64,000 nucleotides of DNA from Pseudomonadota bacterium (GTDB taxonomy: Bacteria; Pseudomonadota; Gammaproteobacteria; Burkholderiales; Thiobacillaceae), in contig JAKADC010000003.1 in assembly GCA_021820845.1 (NCBI GenBank), positions 291,630 through 355,629 on the forward strand, written 5' to 3'. The notes beneath the pieces are model-generated. The model made no database searches and was not told the origin of the DNA. It saw nothing but the letters and a program-made list of their open reading frames with translations. Made by a program: the position numbers and the translations under genes. Position 1 is the first letter of the stretch. Every line of letters starts with the position of its first letter. Positions 28,814-37,170 of the stretch are shown here, one piece after another.

Positions 28814-28842
28814 TTGCGCATCTGAATAAGAACGATTATCGT
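28814..28842 (+). promoter_or_regulatory. Putative sigma70 promoter of the cupredoxin-FTR1 operon
   Basis: TTGCGC at 28814-28819, 17-base spacer, TATCGT at 28837-28842. The -10 part lies inside a palindrome that may be a repressor site. The cupredoxin ATG follows 31 bases later. Confidence 0.45.
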
Positions 28843-28843
28843 T
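28831..28843. promoter_or_regulatory. Putative operator palindrome (Fur-like) upstream of the iron-uptake operon
   Basis: Perfect palindrome AACGAT-T-ATCGTT with six-base arms around one base. It overlaps the predicted -10 box, a repressor position. The 6-1-6 layout recalls Fur sites, but the match to the GATAATGATAATCATTATC consensus is only partial. The iron-uptake genes behind it make Fur the leading candidate. Confidence 0.45.
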
Positions 28844-28872
28844 ACGACTACACCAATTTTTCCGGAGTCTCC

Positions 28873-29190
28873 ATGCGTGCCCTTCTCTTCGCCGCGCTGC
28901 TGTTTCCCCTTGCGAGCACCGCTGCCGACCTCGAGCTCGGCCTGACCATCAAGGACCACCGCTTCACGCCCGCGGAGCTGAAAGTGCCCGCCGGCAAGAA
29001 GATCAAGCTCGTCGTCAGCAACCAGGACAGCACGCCCGAGGAATTCGAGAGCCATGAGCTCAACCGCGAAAAAGTGATCGCCGGCAACGGCAAGGCGACG
29101 ATCTACGTCGGCCCGCTCACCCCGGGTAAGTATCCCTTCTTCGGCGAATTCAACGAAAAGACCGCGCGCGGCGTGATCATCGCGGAGTAA
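28873..29190 (+). CDS. Periplasmic cupredoxin-domain protein linked to FTR1
   Basis: 105 residues from ATG 28873, with CCGGAG upstream. Signal peptide MRALLFAALLFPLASTAA, then a single cupredoxin_1-type beta-sandwich: LGLTIKDHRFTPAELKVPAGKKIKLVV and ATIYVGPLTPGKYPFFGEF. His and Glu residues are present, but the usual Cys of blue copper proteins is absent, as in the ferrous-uptake-linked cupredoxins (EfeO N-domain-like, FetP-like). Four bases before the FTR1 gene, so coupled. Probably helps oxidise or deliver iron to the permease. Confidence 0.85.
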   Translation: MRALLFAALLFPLASTAADLELGLTIKDHRFTPAELKVPAGKKIKLVVSNQDSTPEEFESHELNREKVIAGNGKATIYVGPLTPGKYPFFGEFNEKTARGVIIAE

Positions 29191-29194
29191 AACC

Positions 29195-30025
29195 ATGTTC
29201 GGATCGGCCATCATCGTATTCAGGGAAACGCTCGAAGCGGCACTGCTCATCGGCATCATCGCCGCCGCCACGCGCGGCCTGTCGGGTCGCAACCTGTGGC
29301 TCGCCATCGGCGTCGGTGCCGGGCTCGCCGGCTCGCTGGTGGTGGCCGGTCTGACCGAGACCATCGCCGACATGGCCGAAGGCTCGGGGCAGGAACTTTT
29401 CAACGCCGCCGTTCTGGGCATCGCGGTGCTGATGCTGGGCTGGCACAACATCTGGATGGCGACGCATGGGCGCGAAATGGCCGCCCAGGCCAAATCGGTC
29501 GGAAACGCCGTCCGCTCGGGGCAGCGCGAGATGTCGGCGGTGGCGATCCTCATCGCGCTGGCCGTCCTGCGCGAAGGCTCGGAAACCGCGTTGTTTCTCT
29601 ATGGACTGGCCGCGAGCGCCGGTTCCAGCCGGGCCTCGCTGCTGGGCGGCGGGCTGCTCGGCCTTGCCGCAGGCGTCGCCGCGGGCTGGGCCTTGTACTC
29701 GGGTCTCGCGCGCATTCCCCTGCGTCATTTCTTCACCGTGACGAGCACGCTGATTCTCTTTCTGGCGGCCGGCATGGCCGGGCAGATGGCGCGCCTGCTG
29801 GTCCAGGGCGACCTCCTCCACGCCTTCTCCACCCCGCTCTGGGATTCGTCCTCGCTGCTACCCATGGACTCGCTCCTGGGCAATCTGCTGCACCTCTTCG
29901 CCGGCTACGAAGCCCGCCCGAGCGGCATGCAGGTGCTGTTCTACGTGGCGACCTTCACCATCATCCTGGCCGGCATGCGCTGGAGCCGGACGCGTTCACC
30001 GCTTCGTTCACCTCAAACAACCTGA
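29195..30025 (+). CDS. FTR1-family iron permease (EfeU-like)
   Basis: 276 residues, seven or so transmembrane helices. Both iron-coordinating REXXE motifs are present: RETLE at residues 10-14 in the first helix and REGSE at 126-130 in the fourth. Inner-membrane transporter of ferric iron generated by oxidation of ferrous iron. Coupled to a cupredoxin upstream and followed 11 bases later by a predicted outer-membrane protein. The length matches EfeU (about 275 residues), and the ancestral duplication is visible in the repeated motif. Confidence 0.94.
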   Translation: MFGSAIIVFRETLEAALLIGIIAAATRGLSGRNLWLAIGVGAGLAGSLVVAGLTETIADMAEGSGQELFNAAVLGIAVLMLGWHNIWMATHGREMAAQAKSVGNAVRSGQREMSAVAILIALAVLREGSETALFLYGLAASAGSSRASLLGGGLLGLAAGVAAGWALYSGLARIPLRHFFTVTSTLILFLAAGMAGQMARLLVQGDLLHAFSTPLWDSSSLLPMDSLLGNLLHLFAGYEARPSGMQVLFYVATFTIILAGMRWSRTRSPLRSPQTT

Positions 30026-30036
30026 AAGGAAACACC

Positions 30037-30762
30037 ATGAAATCGAATGCAGCCCTGATCGCTGCATTGGGCACGCTTTGCCTGCAAACTGCCCACGCAG
30101 GTCCCGCCGACTATGTGTACACGCCCAACGTGGAACAAGGCGAGCGAGAGATCGACTTCAAATACGGCACCCAGGACAGCGATCCGCGCAAATCGCTCGG
30201 CAGCGTCGGCGTCGGCTACGGCGTCAACAACTGGTGGTTCACGGAAGCCTACGTGAAGTACGGCAAGGAAACCGGCAGCACCCGCTATGACGCCTTCGAG
30301 TGGGAAAACAAGTTCCAGCTCACCGAGACCGGCAAATATCCGGTGGACGTGGGCCTCATCACCGAAATCGAAATCCCGCGCGACCACGACGAGGGCGTCG
30401 AGTTGAGAGTCGGGCCGCTGTTCCAGACCGAATTCGGCAAGCTCCAGCTGAACGCGAACGTCCTGTTCGAGAAGCACTTCAACGCGGAGGAATCCGGCCC
30501 GACCGAGACCGGCTACCAGTGGCAGGCAAAATACCGCTGGCTGCCGGCATTCGAATACGGCCTGCAGGGCTTCGGCGGGACGGGTCCGTGGAACGACCTC
30601 GACGCCTCGGGCAACCAGTCGCACATTGCGGGCCCCGCGGTCTTCGGCCGCTTTCACGTGGGCGACCGCCAGTTCATCAAGTACAACGCCGCGTGGCTGT
30701 TCGGCGTGTCGAATGCCGCGGCGGACAACACGTTCCGCATGCAGGTCGAATACGAATTTTGA
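30037..30762 (+). CDS. Predicted outer-membrane beta-barrel protein of unknown function
   Basis: 241 residues with a signal peptide (SNAALIAALGTLCLQTAHA, cut before GPADYVY). The mature part alternates hydrophobic and polar residues in strand-like segments (GREIDFKYGTQDSD, SVGVGYGVNNWWFTEAYVKYG, KYPVDVGLITEIEIP, FIKYNAAWLFGVS) and ends in VEYEF. A C-terminal aromatic residue is typical of barrel proteins assembled by the Bam machine. I do not recognise the family. Its place eleven bases after the FTR1 gene suggests a role in metal supply across the outer membrane, which is inference. Confidence 0.75.
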   Translation: MKSNAALIAALGTLCLQTAHAGPADYVYTPNVEQGEREIDFKYGTQDSDPRKSLGSVGVGYGVNNWWFTEAYVKYGKETGSTRYDAFEWENKFQLTETGKYPVDVGLITEIEIPRDHDEGVELRVGPLFQTEFGKLQLNANVLFEKHFNAEESGPTETGYQWQAKYRWLPAFEYGLQGFGGTGPWNDLDASGNQSHIAGPAVFGRFHVGDRQFIKYNAAWLFGVSNAAADNTFRMQVEYEF

Positions 30763-30785
30763 GCACGCCCCGCAGCACGCCAAAA

Positions 30786-30811
30786 GGCCCGCCTCCGCGC
30801 GGGCCTTTTTT
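30786..30811 (+). terminator. Terminator after the iron-uptake operon
   Basis: Seven-pair stem GGCCCGC/GCGGGCC (30786-30792 with 30799-30805), six-base loop, six T. Four A before the stem give some activity in the other direction. Confidence 0.9.
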
Positions 30812-30878
30812 ATCGCCCGCGAATGCCATGGCGCGCCACGGCGGGAGGCCTAGAATGATTGGACAGGAGGCATCCGCC

Positions 30879-31505
30879 ATGATGTTCGCCAACCGCAACG
30901 AGGCCGCCGACCGGCTGGCCGTCGCGCTCGACGCCTACAAGGGCAGGAACCCGCTGATCCTCGCGATTCCGCGCGGCGCGGTGCCGATGGGAAAGCGGCT
31001 GGCGCGGGCGCTGGACGGCGAGCTCGACGTGGTGCTGGTGCGCAAGCTGCGCGCGCCGTTCAACCCCGAATTTGCGCTCGGCTCGATCGACGAATCGGGC
31101 TGGAGCTACATCGCCGACTACGCGGAGTCGGCCGGCGGCACGCTCGCCTATCTCGAGCAGGAAAAGCAGGCGCAGCTCGACACCATCCGCAAGCGGCGGG
31201 CGCAGTACACGCCCTTGCGGCCGCCGATCGATCCTGCCGGACGTATCGTCATCGTCGTCGACGACGGGCTGGCCACCGGGGCGACGATGATTTCCGCACT
31301 GCACGCGCTGCGCGACAGGAAGCCGGCACGGCTGATCTGCGCGGTGCCGGTGGCGCCATCCGAAACGGTGGAAAAGATCCGCCCGTACGCGGACGAGGTG
31401 GTCTGCCTGTCGACGCCGATGTTTTTCCAGGCGGTGGGTCAGTTCTATGGGGACTTCCCGCAGGTGGACGACGCCGAAGTCGAGGCGATTCTCCGGCAGG
31501 CGTGA
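30879..31505 (+). CDS. Phosphoribosyltransferase-family protein
   Basis: 208 residues from ATG 30879, eight bases after a perfect AGGAGG; the next ATG (30882) could also serve. Type I PRTase fold: IPRGAVPMGKRLARALDGELDVVLVRKL at the N-terminus and the PRPP loop IVIVVDDGLATGATMISAL near residue 130. Such stand-alone proteins occur next to dienelactone hydrolases or as domains of larger proteins; the accepted base is unknown. It converges on the adaptor gene with only three bases between stops. Confidence 0.87.
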   Translation: MMFANRNEAADRLAVALDAYKGRNPLILAIPRGAVPMGKRLARALDGELDVVLVRKLRAPFNPEFALGSIDESGWSYIADYAESAGGTLAYLEQEKQAQLDTIRKRRAQYTPLRPPIDPAGRIVIVVDDGLATGATMISALHALRDRKPARLICAVPVAPSETVEKIRPYADEVVCLSTPMFFQAVGQFYGDFPQVDDAEVEAILRQA

Positions 31506-31508
31506 GCG

Positions 31509-32630
31509 TCAGCGCGGCTTCACGCGCACGCCGTCACGGACTGTTTCGTCCGGATGCGCGACGACGCGGTTACCCACCTGGAGGCCGGACACGAGCTGCG
31601 TGGACAGTCCCGCGCGCTGGCCGATTTCGACCGGCGTCAGGCGGGCGCGGCCGCCGTCGACGCGAAACACCGCCCAGCCCTTGCCGTTGCGGAACAGTGC
31701 GCTGCTCGGCAGCTGCAGCACGTCCCGGCCTTCCCACAGCACGAAACGCGCTTCGACGCGGTAGCCGTCACCCAGCCGTGCCCACGCCTGACGCGGCGAC
31801 GTGAAATCGACGATGACGCGCACCCGCTGCTCCTCGACGCCGAGCGCCGAGATTTTCGTATAGCCGCCCGGCTCGACCACGCGCACCCTGCCCTCGATCG
31901 GGCGGTCGCCGCCCCAGCGGTCGAGAATCACTTTCGAGCCGGTCGCGATCTTCACCGCGTCGGTGGACAGCACTTCCACCTCGGCGTCCAGGCTCGCGGG
32001 GTTGCCGATCTCGAGCAGGGGCTGGCCGGCCACTACCGCCCCTTCGCTTTCGTGCTGCACGCGCAGGACGCGCGCCGCAACCGGCGCCCTCACCTGCACG
32101 ATCTCGGCCGCGCCGCCGCGCTGCAGCTGCGCGGTGCTGGCGGCTGCCGCGCGCGCGTTTTCCAGATCGAAGCGGGCCACCCGGACCGAAGATTGCGCGG
32201 CCTGCTCCGCCGCGCGGGCACGGGTTTCCGCGCTGCGTGCGGTATCCAGCGCCTGGGCGGAGACGAAATTCGACTGTCGCAGGGATTCCGCGCGGACGCG
32301 CTCCTGCCGCGCCAGCTGTGCCGCGGCGGCGGCGGCGCGCGCGTTGTCCTGCGCCACCGCGAGCGCCGCCTGCGCGGCGCTGACCTGGGCCAGGGCCTGG
32401 ACGCGGGTGCGCGGATCGAGTGCGACCGAACGCGCCGGTTCGATCGCTGCGAGAACCTGGCCGGCGGCGACGGCATCGCCCGCCTTGAGGTCGATGCGCC
32501 GCGCGTAGCCGGCGACCGGGGCCGACACGAGGTAGCGCTCGCGCACACGGGTCTTGCCTTCCTCCTCCACGGTCACGGTAAGCGGCGCGCGCGTGATTTC
32601 GGCGACGTCGACCGGCACGGCCCGCGGCAT
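31509..32630 (-). CDS. ABC-exporter periplasmic adaptor (HlyD/RND-MFP family), N-terminus apparently lost
   Basis: 373 residues from the only usable ATG. Lipoyl/barrel-sandwich halves are [31 protein letters not shown] and [33 protein letters not shown]. An Ala-rich coiled-coil hairpin (residues about 80-165) lies between them, and beta-barrel parts follow. Adaptors of this kind begin with a membrane anchor or signal peptide; here none is encoded after the ATG. The upstream frame ([13 protein letters not shown]) looks like the tail of such an anchor with no start codon before a stop near 32716. The gene therefore seems 5'-truncated where it meets the permease gene. Confidence 0.8.
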   Translation of the reverse strand: MPRAVPVDVAEITRAPLTVTVEEEGKTRVRERYLVSAPVAGYARRIDLKAGDAVAAGQVLAAIEPARSVALDPRTRVQALAQVSAAQAALAVAQDNARAAAAAAQLARQERVRAESLRQSNFVSAQALDTARSAETRARAAEQAAQSSVRVARFDLENARAAAASTAQLQRGGAAEIVQVRAPVAARVLRVQHESEGAVVAGQPLLEIGNPASLDAEVEVLSTDAVKIATGSKVILDRWGGDRPIEGRVRVVEPGGYTKISALGVEEQRVRVIVDFTSPRQAWARLGDGYRVEARFVLWEGRDVLQLPSSALFRNGKGWAVFRVDGGRARLTPVEIGQRAGLSTQLVSGLQVGNRVVAHPDETVRDGVRVKPR

Positions 32631-34650
32631 GAAGCGGATCGCGAGGCCCGCCGGTGCGGCCGAAACGGCGCCCTCGCCGCAACAGAGCCTGCCCCGACAA
32701 GAGCGCCGAAACGATCACGACGCTCGCCCCCATCGCGTAGTTCTCCGGCGTCAGGATCAGCGGCAGCCGGTAAAGCTCGCTCTGGAACGCCACGACCAGG
32801 ATGCCGACCAGGCCGACGCCGACCAGGAAGCCGACCGGAATCGCCGCCAGCGTCAAGAGCGCCAGTTCCCCGAGCAGGATATAGGCGATCTCGCCGCGGG
32901 TGAAGCCCAGCACGCGCAGGCTGGCGAGCTCGCGTCCGCGCTCCGACAGCGCGATGCGCGCGCTGTTGTAGACCACGCCGAAACCGATGGCGCCGGCGAG
33001 CACCGTCGCCACCAGGTTGTAGAACAGGATGAATTCGCCGATGGTGGCGTAGAAGCTCTGCACCGCGGTCCTGTTGGCGACCATGCCGAACAGCGCGGCG
33101 CGATGCCGGTACTGGCCGAAACGCAGGATCGCCGGCACGTCGCGGTAGCCTTCGACGAATTCGACGCCGGGCAGCGCAGCGAGCTCGTGCAGCGCGCGGC
33201 CGGAGGTCGGATCGATGAAGGCGAGCGCCAGATCCTCGCGCGAGGCCTGGCGGAACTGCACGTCGACCATGAAGTCGATCGCGCCCTTCTGATAGTTGCC
33301 CACCATCATCAGCCCGCAGGCGCAGGCGATGCCGAGCACGGTCAGGAGCGACTTCAGCGGGCGCCGCCCGATATGGCGCAGGATCATCCGGGACGGCGCG
33401 GCGAGCCAGCGCTGCAGGCCGAGGCGCTCGACCAGGCTGGTGCGGTAGCTCGCCGGCATCTCCGGGCGCATGCCCTCGGCCGGCGGCAGCCGCACCGCGC
33501 GCATGACGGACACAAGCGTGCCGCTGACCGCCGCCAGCGCCGATACCGCCAGTGCGATCAGCACCGTGCCCGGCTGCAGCCGGTAGTCGAGATAGGGAAA
33601 GCGGAAGGTCGTTTCGCTGTAGACATGCGACAGCCCCTGGCCGAACCAGGCGCCGAGCGCCACCCCGGCCGCGACGCCGAGCAGCGCCATCAGGAGCACC
33701 ATCTTGACGTAGTGCGCGCCGATCGCCGCATAGCTGTAGCCGAATGCCTTGAGGATGGCGATCTGCTCGCGCTGCAGCGCGATCAGCCGGCTCAGCACCA
33801 CGTTCAGCAGGAAGGCGGCGACACCGAGGAAGATCGCCGGGAACACGGTGGCCATGGTCCGCAGCTGCTTCAGTTCCTCGCTGAGAAAGCGGTTGGAAAA
33901 CTGGTCGCGGCGTCCGTAGGCGCCGGTGCCGCCGTAGTCCGCCAGGATCGCGTCGACGCGGTCGATGACATCCTGCTCGTTGGCGCCGCGCGCCAGGGTC
34001 AGGCTGGCCTGGTTGAAGGCGCCCTTCATGTCGTAGGCGATGCCGAGCGCGTTGCGCCCCATCCACAGCACGCCGTAGCGCTTGAAGTCGGGGAACATGG
34101 CGCCGGGCGCGATCTGATAGACGTATTCCGGCGATACCGCGACGCCGACCACGGTGAGCTTCTTGCGCTTGCCGCGGATGATGGCGGCGAGCGTGTCGCC
34201 TGGCTGCAGGTGGTGGACGTCGGCGAAGGTGTCGGAGAGCACCACCTCGTCCGTGCTCCACGGCTGGACCGTGCGGCCGCGCTTGAAATACAGCCGGTTG
34301 AGTTGCGCCTCGCCGACGTCCGGCAAGGACAGGATCTGGCCGGTGATGGGATCGGAAAATCCCGCGACCTCCAGCTTCACGCCCGCCGTCACCCGCGTTT
34401 CCAGCCGCTCGACCCCCGGCACGGCGGCAAGCCGCGCGGCCACCGGCTCGGGCGCCCGCTTCAGGCTGGCGAACACGTCGGCCAGGCGGTATTCGCCGTA
34501 GAAACGGTCGCGCGTGGTGACCAGCGAATCGTAGGTGGACAGCGACATCACCATGGTGGCGACGCCGCCCATGATGACGGCTGCGATTGCCAGCACCTGG
34601 CCGCGCATGTGCCACAGGTCGCGAAACAGCTTGCGGTCGAGCGCGTTCAT
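31768..34650 (-). CDS. FtsX-type ABC transporter permease, C-terminus disrupted
   Basis: From ATG 34650 (MNALDRKLF) the protein is a recognisable two-module FtsX permease up to about position 32700: an N-terminal helix plus periplasmic domain, FtsX module one ([31 protein letters not shown]) and module two ([42 protein letters not shown]). It should then end soon after [10 protein letters not shown], but the frame runs on through the adaptor gene as an Arg/Gly-rich shadow to 31768. No stop occurs before the adaptor start, so a deletion or frameshift fused the gene ends. The literal ORF coordinates are given; about 650 residues are credible. Confidence 0.65.
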   Translation of the reverse strand: MNALDRKLFRDLWHMRGQVLAIAAVIMGGVATMVMSLSTYDSLVTTRDRFYGEYRLADVFASLKRAPEPVAARLAAVPGVERLETRVTAGVKLEVAGFSDPITGQILSLPDVGEAQLNRLYFKRGRTVQPWSTDEVVLSDTFADVHHLQPGDTLAAIIRGKRKKLTVVGVAVSPEYVYQIAPGAMFPDFKRYGVLWMGRNALGIAYDMKGAFNQASLTLARGANEQDVIDRVDAILADYGGTGAYGRRDQFSNRFLSEELKQLRTMATVFPAIFLGVAAFLLNVVLSRLIALQREQIAILKAFGYSYAAIGAHYVKMVLLMALLGVAAGVALGAWFGQGLSHVYSETTFRFPYLDYRLQPGTVLIALAVSALAAVSGTLVSVMRAVRLPPAEGMRPEMPASYRTSLVERLGLQRWLAAPSRMILRHIGRRPLKSLLTVLGIACACGLMMVGNYQKGAIDFMVDVQFRQASREDLALAFIDPTSGRALHELAALPGVEFVEGYRDVPAILRFGQYRHRAALFGMVANRTAVQSFYATIGEFILFYNLVATVLAGAIGFGVVYNSARIALSERGRELASLRVLGFTRGEIAYILLGELALLTLAAIPVGFLVGVGLVGILVVAFQSELYRLPLILTPENYAMGASVVIVSALLSGQALLRRGRRFGRTGGPRDPLHAAGRAGRRRRNHARAAYRDRGGGRQDPCARALPRVGPGRRLRAAHRPQGGRCRRRRPGSRSDRTGAFGRTRSAHPRPGPGPGQRRAGGARGGAGQRARRRRRGTAGAAGARPRGIPATVEFRLRPGAGYRTQRGNPCPRGGAGRAIFGPGGPLRSGKRARGSRQHRAAAARRRGRDRAGEGAGCGARPARAARKRRGGSGRPAPARDRQPREPGRRGGSAVHRRGEDRDRLESDSRPLGRRPPDRGQGARGRAGRLYENLGARRRGAAGARHRRFHVAASGVGTAG

Positions 34651-34666
34651 CGCGCGGGATACGGAC

Positions 34667-35398
<732 letters not shown>

Positions 35399-35428
35399 GC
35401 CACGCCCTTTGTCAGCGGGCCAGTACGT

Positions 35429-36079
35429 TCATTGCGGCCTGGACGGCAGATGCTCCGCGAACCATCCCGCCGCCCGCGTCGCCACCGCCTCCAGCGTGCC
35501 AGGCTCCTCGAAAAGGTGGGTCGCGCCGGGCACGATCACCATCTCCTTCCTGCAACGCAGCAGGTCGAAAGCGAGCTGGTTGAGGTCGATCACGCCGTCG
35601 TCGTAGCCGCCGACCAGCAGGAGCGTCGGTGCGGAGACCGTCCGCAGCGCCTGTTCGGTGGCGAGATCGGGGCGGCCGCCGCGCGACACCACGGCGCGGA
35701 TCCCGTCACCCAGCGCCGCGGCTGCTTCGAGCGCCGCCGCGGCGCCCGTGCTGGCGCCGAACAGGCCGAGCGGCAGACCCTTGGTTTCGTCGTGTTTGGC
35801 GACCCAGCGCGCCGCCTGCAGCAGGCGCCGGGTCAGCAAAGCGATGTCGAAGCGGCGGGAATAATCGGCGTCCTCCTCGGGCGTCAGCAGGTCCATCAGC
35901 AGCGTGCCGATGCCAGCCGCGCGCAGTTCTCCCGCAACGTAGTTGTTGCGCGGCGAATGACGCGACGAGCCGCTGCCGTGGGCGAACAGCACGAGGCCGG
36001 CGGCGCGCGCCGGGATTTCCAGCATGCCTTCGATCGTGGTTCCGTCCGCCGGAATGCGGACCAGCGTCGAGGCGCTCAT
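35429..36079 (-). CDS. Alpha/beta hydrolase (dienelactone-hydrolase-like)
   Basis: 216 residues from ATG 36079, overlapping the radical SAM stop as ATGA. Oxyanion segment LVLFAHGSGSSRHSPRNN, nucleophile elbow FGASTGAAAALEAAA with the catalytic Ser, Asp in LLVGGYDDGVIDLNQ and His in PGATHLFEEPG. The family is often found joined or adjacent to phosphoribosyltransferase domains. Cytoplasmic; substrate unknown. Its coupling to AmmeMemoRadiSam genes is notable. Confidence 0.88.
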   Translation of the reverse strand: MSASTLVRIPADGTTIEGMLEIPARAAGLVLFAHGSGSSRHSPRNNYVAGELRAAGIGTLLMDLLTPEEDADYSRRFDIALLTRRLLQAARWVAKHDETKGLPLGLFGASTGAAAALEAAAALGDGIRAVVSRGGRPDLATEQALRTVSAPTLLLVGGYDDGVIDLNQLAFDLLRCRKEMVIVPGATHLFEEPGTLEAVATRAAGWFAEHLPSRPQ

Positions 36080-37170
36080 GCGCGGCTTTGCGGATGCAGC
36101 GCCACCGGAATGCGGCGATGGCCGAACGGATGGCTGAACGCACCGAACCGACCGGCGATGGCGGTGCCGCAATGCGGGCAGTGACCGTCCGGGGTGAGCG
36201 TGTAGTCGTCGATGCGGTACCAGTCGCGCACGATCAGCGCCGCGTGGCAGCTCGGGCAGGCCGTGGTGCCGCCGGCCGGGTCGTGCACGTTGCCGGTGTA
36301 GACGTAATGCAGTCCGGCCGCCAGCGCGATGTCGCGCGCCCGCGTGAGCGTCGACGCGGGCGTGGCCGGCACGTCCCGCATCTTCCAGTCGGGATGGAAT
36401 GCCGAAAAATGCAGCGGCACGTCGGGGCCGAGCTCGCGCATGATCCACTGGCTCATCGCCGCGAGCTCGGCGTCGGAATCGTTGTGGCCGGGAATCAGCA
36501 GCGTGGTGATCTCGAACCACACGTCCGTCTCGCGCTTCAGGTAGACCAGGGTGTCGAGCACGGGCTGCAAACGCGCACCGGTCAGCTTGACGTAGAAGTC
36601 GTCGGTGAAGCCCTTGAGGTCGACGTTGGCCGCATCCATCTTTGAATAGAATTCGCGGCGCGGGACATCGTGGATGTAGCCCGCGGTGACCGCCACGGTC
36701 TTGAGGCCCCGCGCGTGGCAGGCATCGGCCACGTCCATCGCGTATTCGGCGAAGATCACCGGGTCGTTGTAGGTGAAAGCCACGCTCTTGCAGCCGCTTC
36801 TTTCGGCGGCGAGCGCGATTTCCTCGGGCGACGCCTGGTCCATCAGCGTGTCGGTCTCGCGCGACTTGGAAATATCCCAGTTCTGGCAGAACTTGCAGGC
36901 CAGGTTGCAGCCGGCGGTGCCGAAGGAAAACACCGACGATCCCGGGTAGAAGTGGTTCAGCGGCTTCTTCTCGATGGGGTCGACGCAGAAGCCCGACGAG
37001 CGGCCATAGGTGGTGAGCACCATCTGCCCGCCTTCCATCTTGCGCACGAAGCACAATCCGCGCTGCCCCTCGTGGAGCTTGCAGTCGCGCGGGCACAGGT
37101 CGCACTGGATGCGGCCGTCGGGCAGCGCGTGCCACCAGCGCGCCGGATAATGCGACTCAGGAATGGACAT
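36076..37170 (-). CDS. AmmeMemoRadiSam system radical SAM enzyme
   Basis: 364 residues. The [4Fe-4S]/SAM motif CNLACKFC is near residue 88, in FGTAGCNLACKFCQNWDISK. Additional Cys motifs surround it: CDLCPRDCKLHEGQRGLC near the N-terminus and CPSC and CPHC near the C-terminus, which suggests extra metal sites. PLNHFYPGSSVFSFG, TYNDPVIFAEY and NVDLKGF are the family signatures. The enzyme is always linked to Memo and AMMECR1 proteins; the reaction of the set remains uncharacterised as far as I know. It overlaps the upstream fusion gene by 14 bases. Confidence 0.95.
   Translation of the reverse strand: MSIPESHYPARWWHALPDGRIQCDLCPRDCKLHEGQRGLCFVRKMEGGQMVLTTYGRSSGFCVDPIEKKPLNHFYPGSSVFSFGTAGCNLACKFCQNWDISKSRETDTLMDQASPEEIALAAERSGCKSVAFTYNDPVIFAEYAMDVADACHARGLKTVAVTAGYIHDVPRREFYSKMDAANVDLKGFTDDFYVKLTGARLQPVLDTLVYLKRETDVWFEITTLLIPGHNDSDAELAAMSQWIMRELGPDVPLHFSAFHPDWKMRDVPATPASTLTRARDIALAAGLHYVYTGNVHDPAGGTTACPSCHAALIVRDWYRIDDYTLTPDGHCPHCGTAIAGRFGAFSHPFGHRRIPVALHPQSRA

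Noticed and set aside
31768..32630. Tail of the permease frame read as a genuine fused domain
   Set aside because: It is an Arg/Gly-rich shadow of the adaptor gene in another frame; the adaptor frame carries the real motifs.
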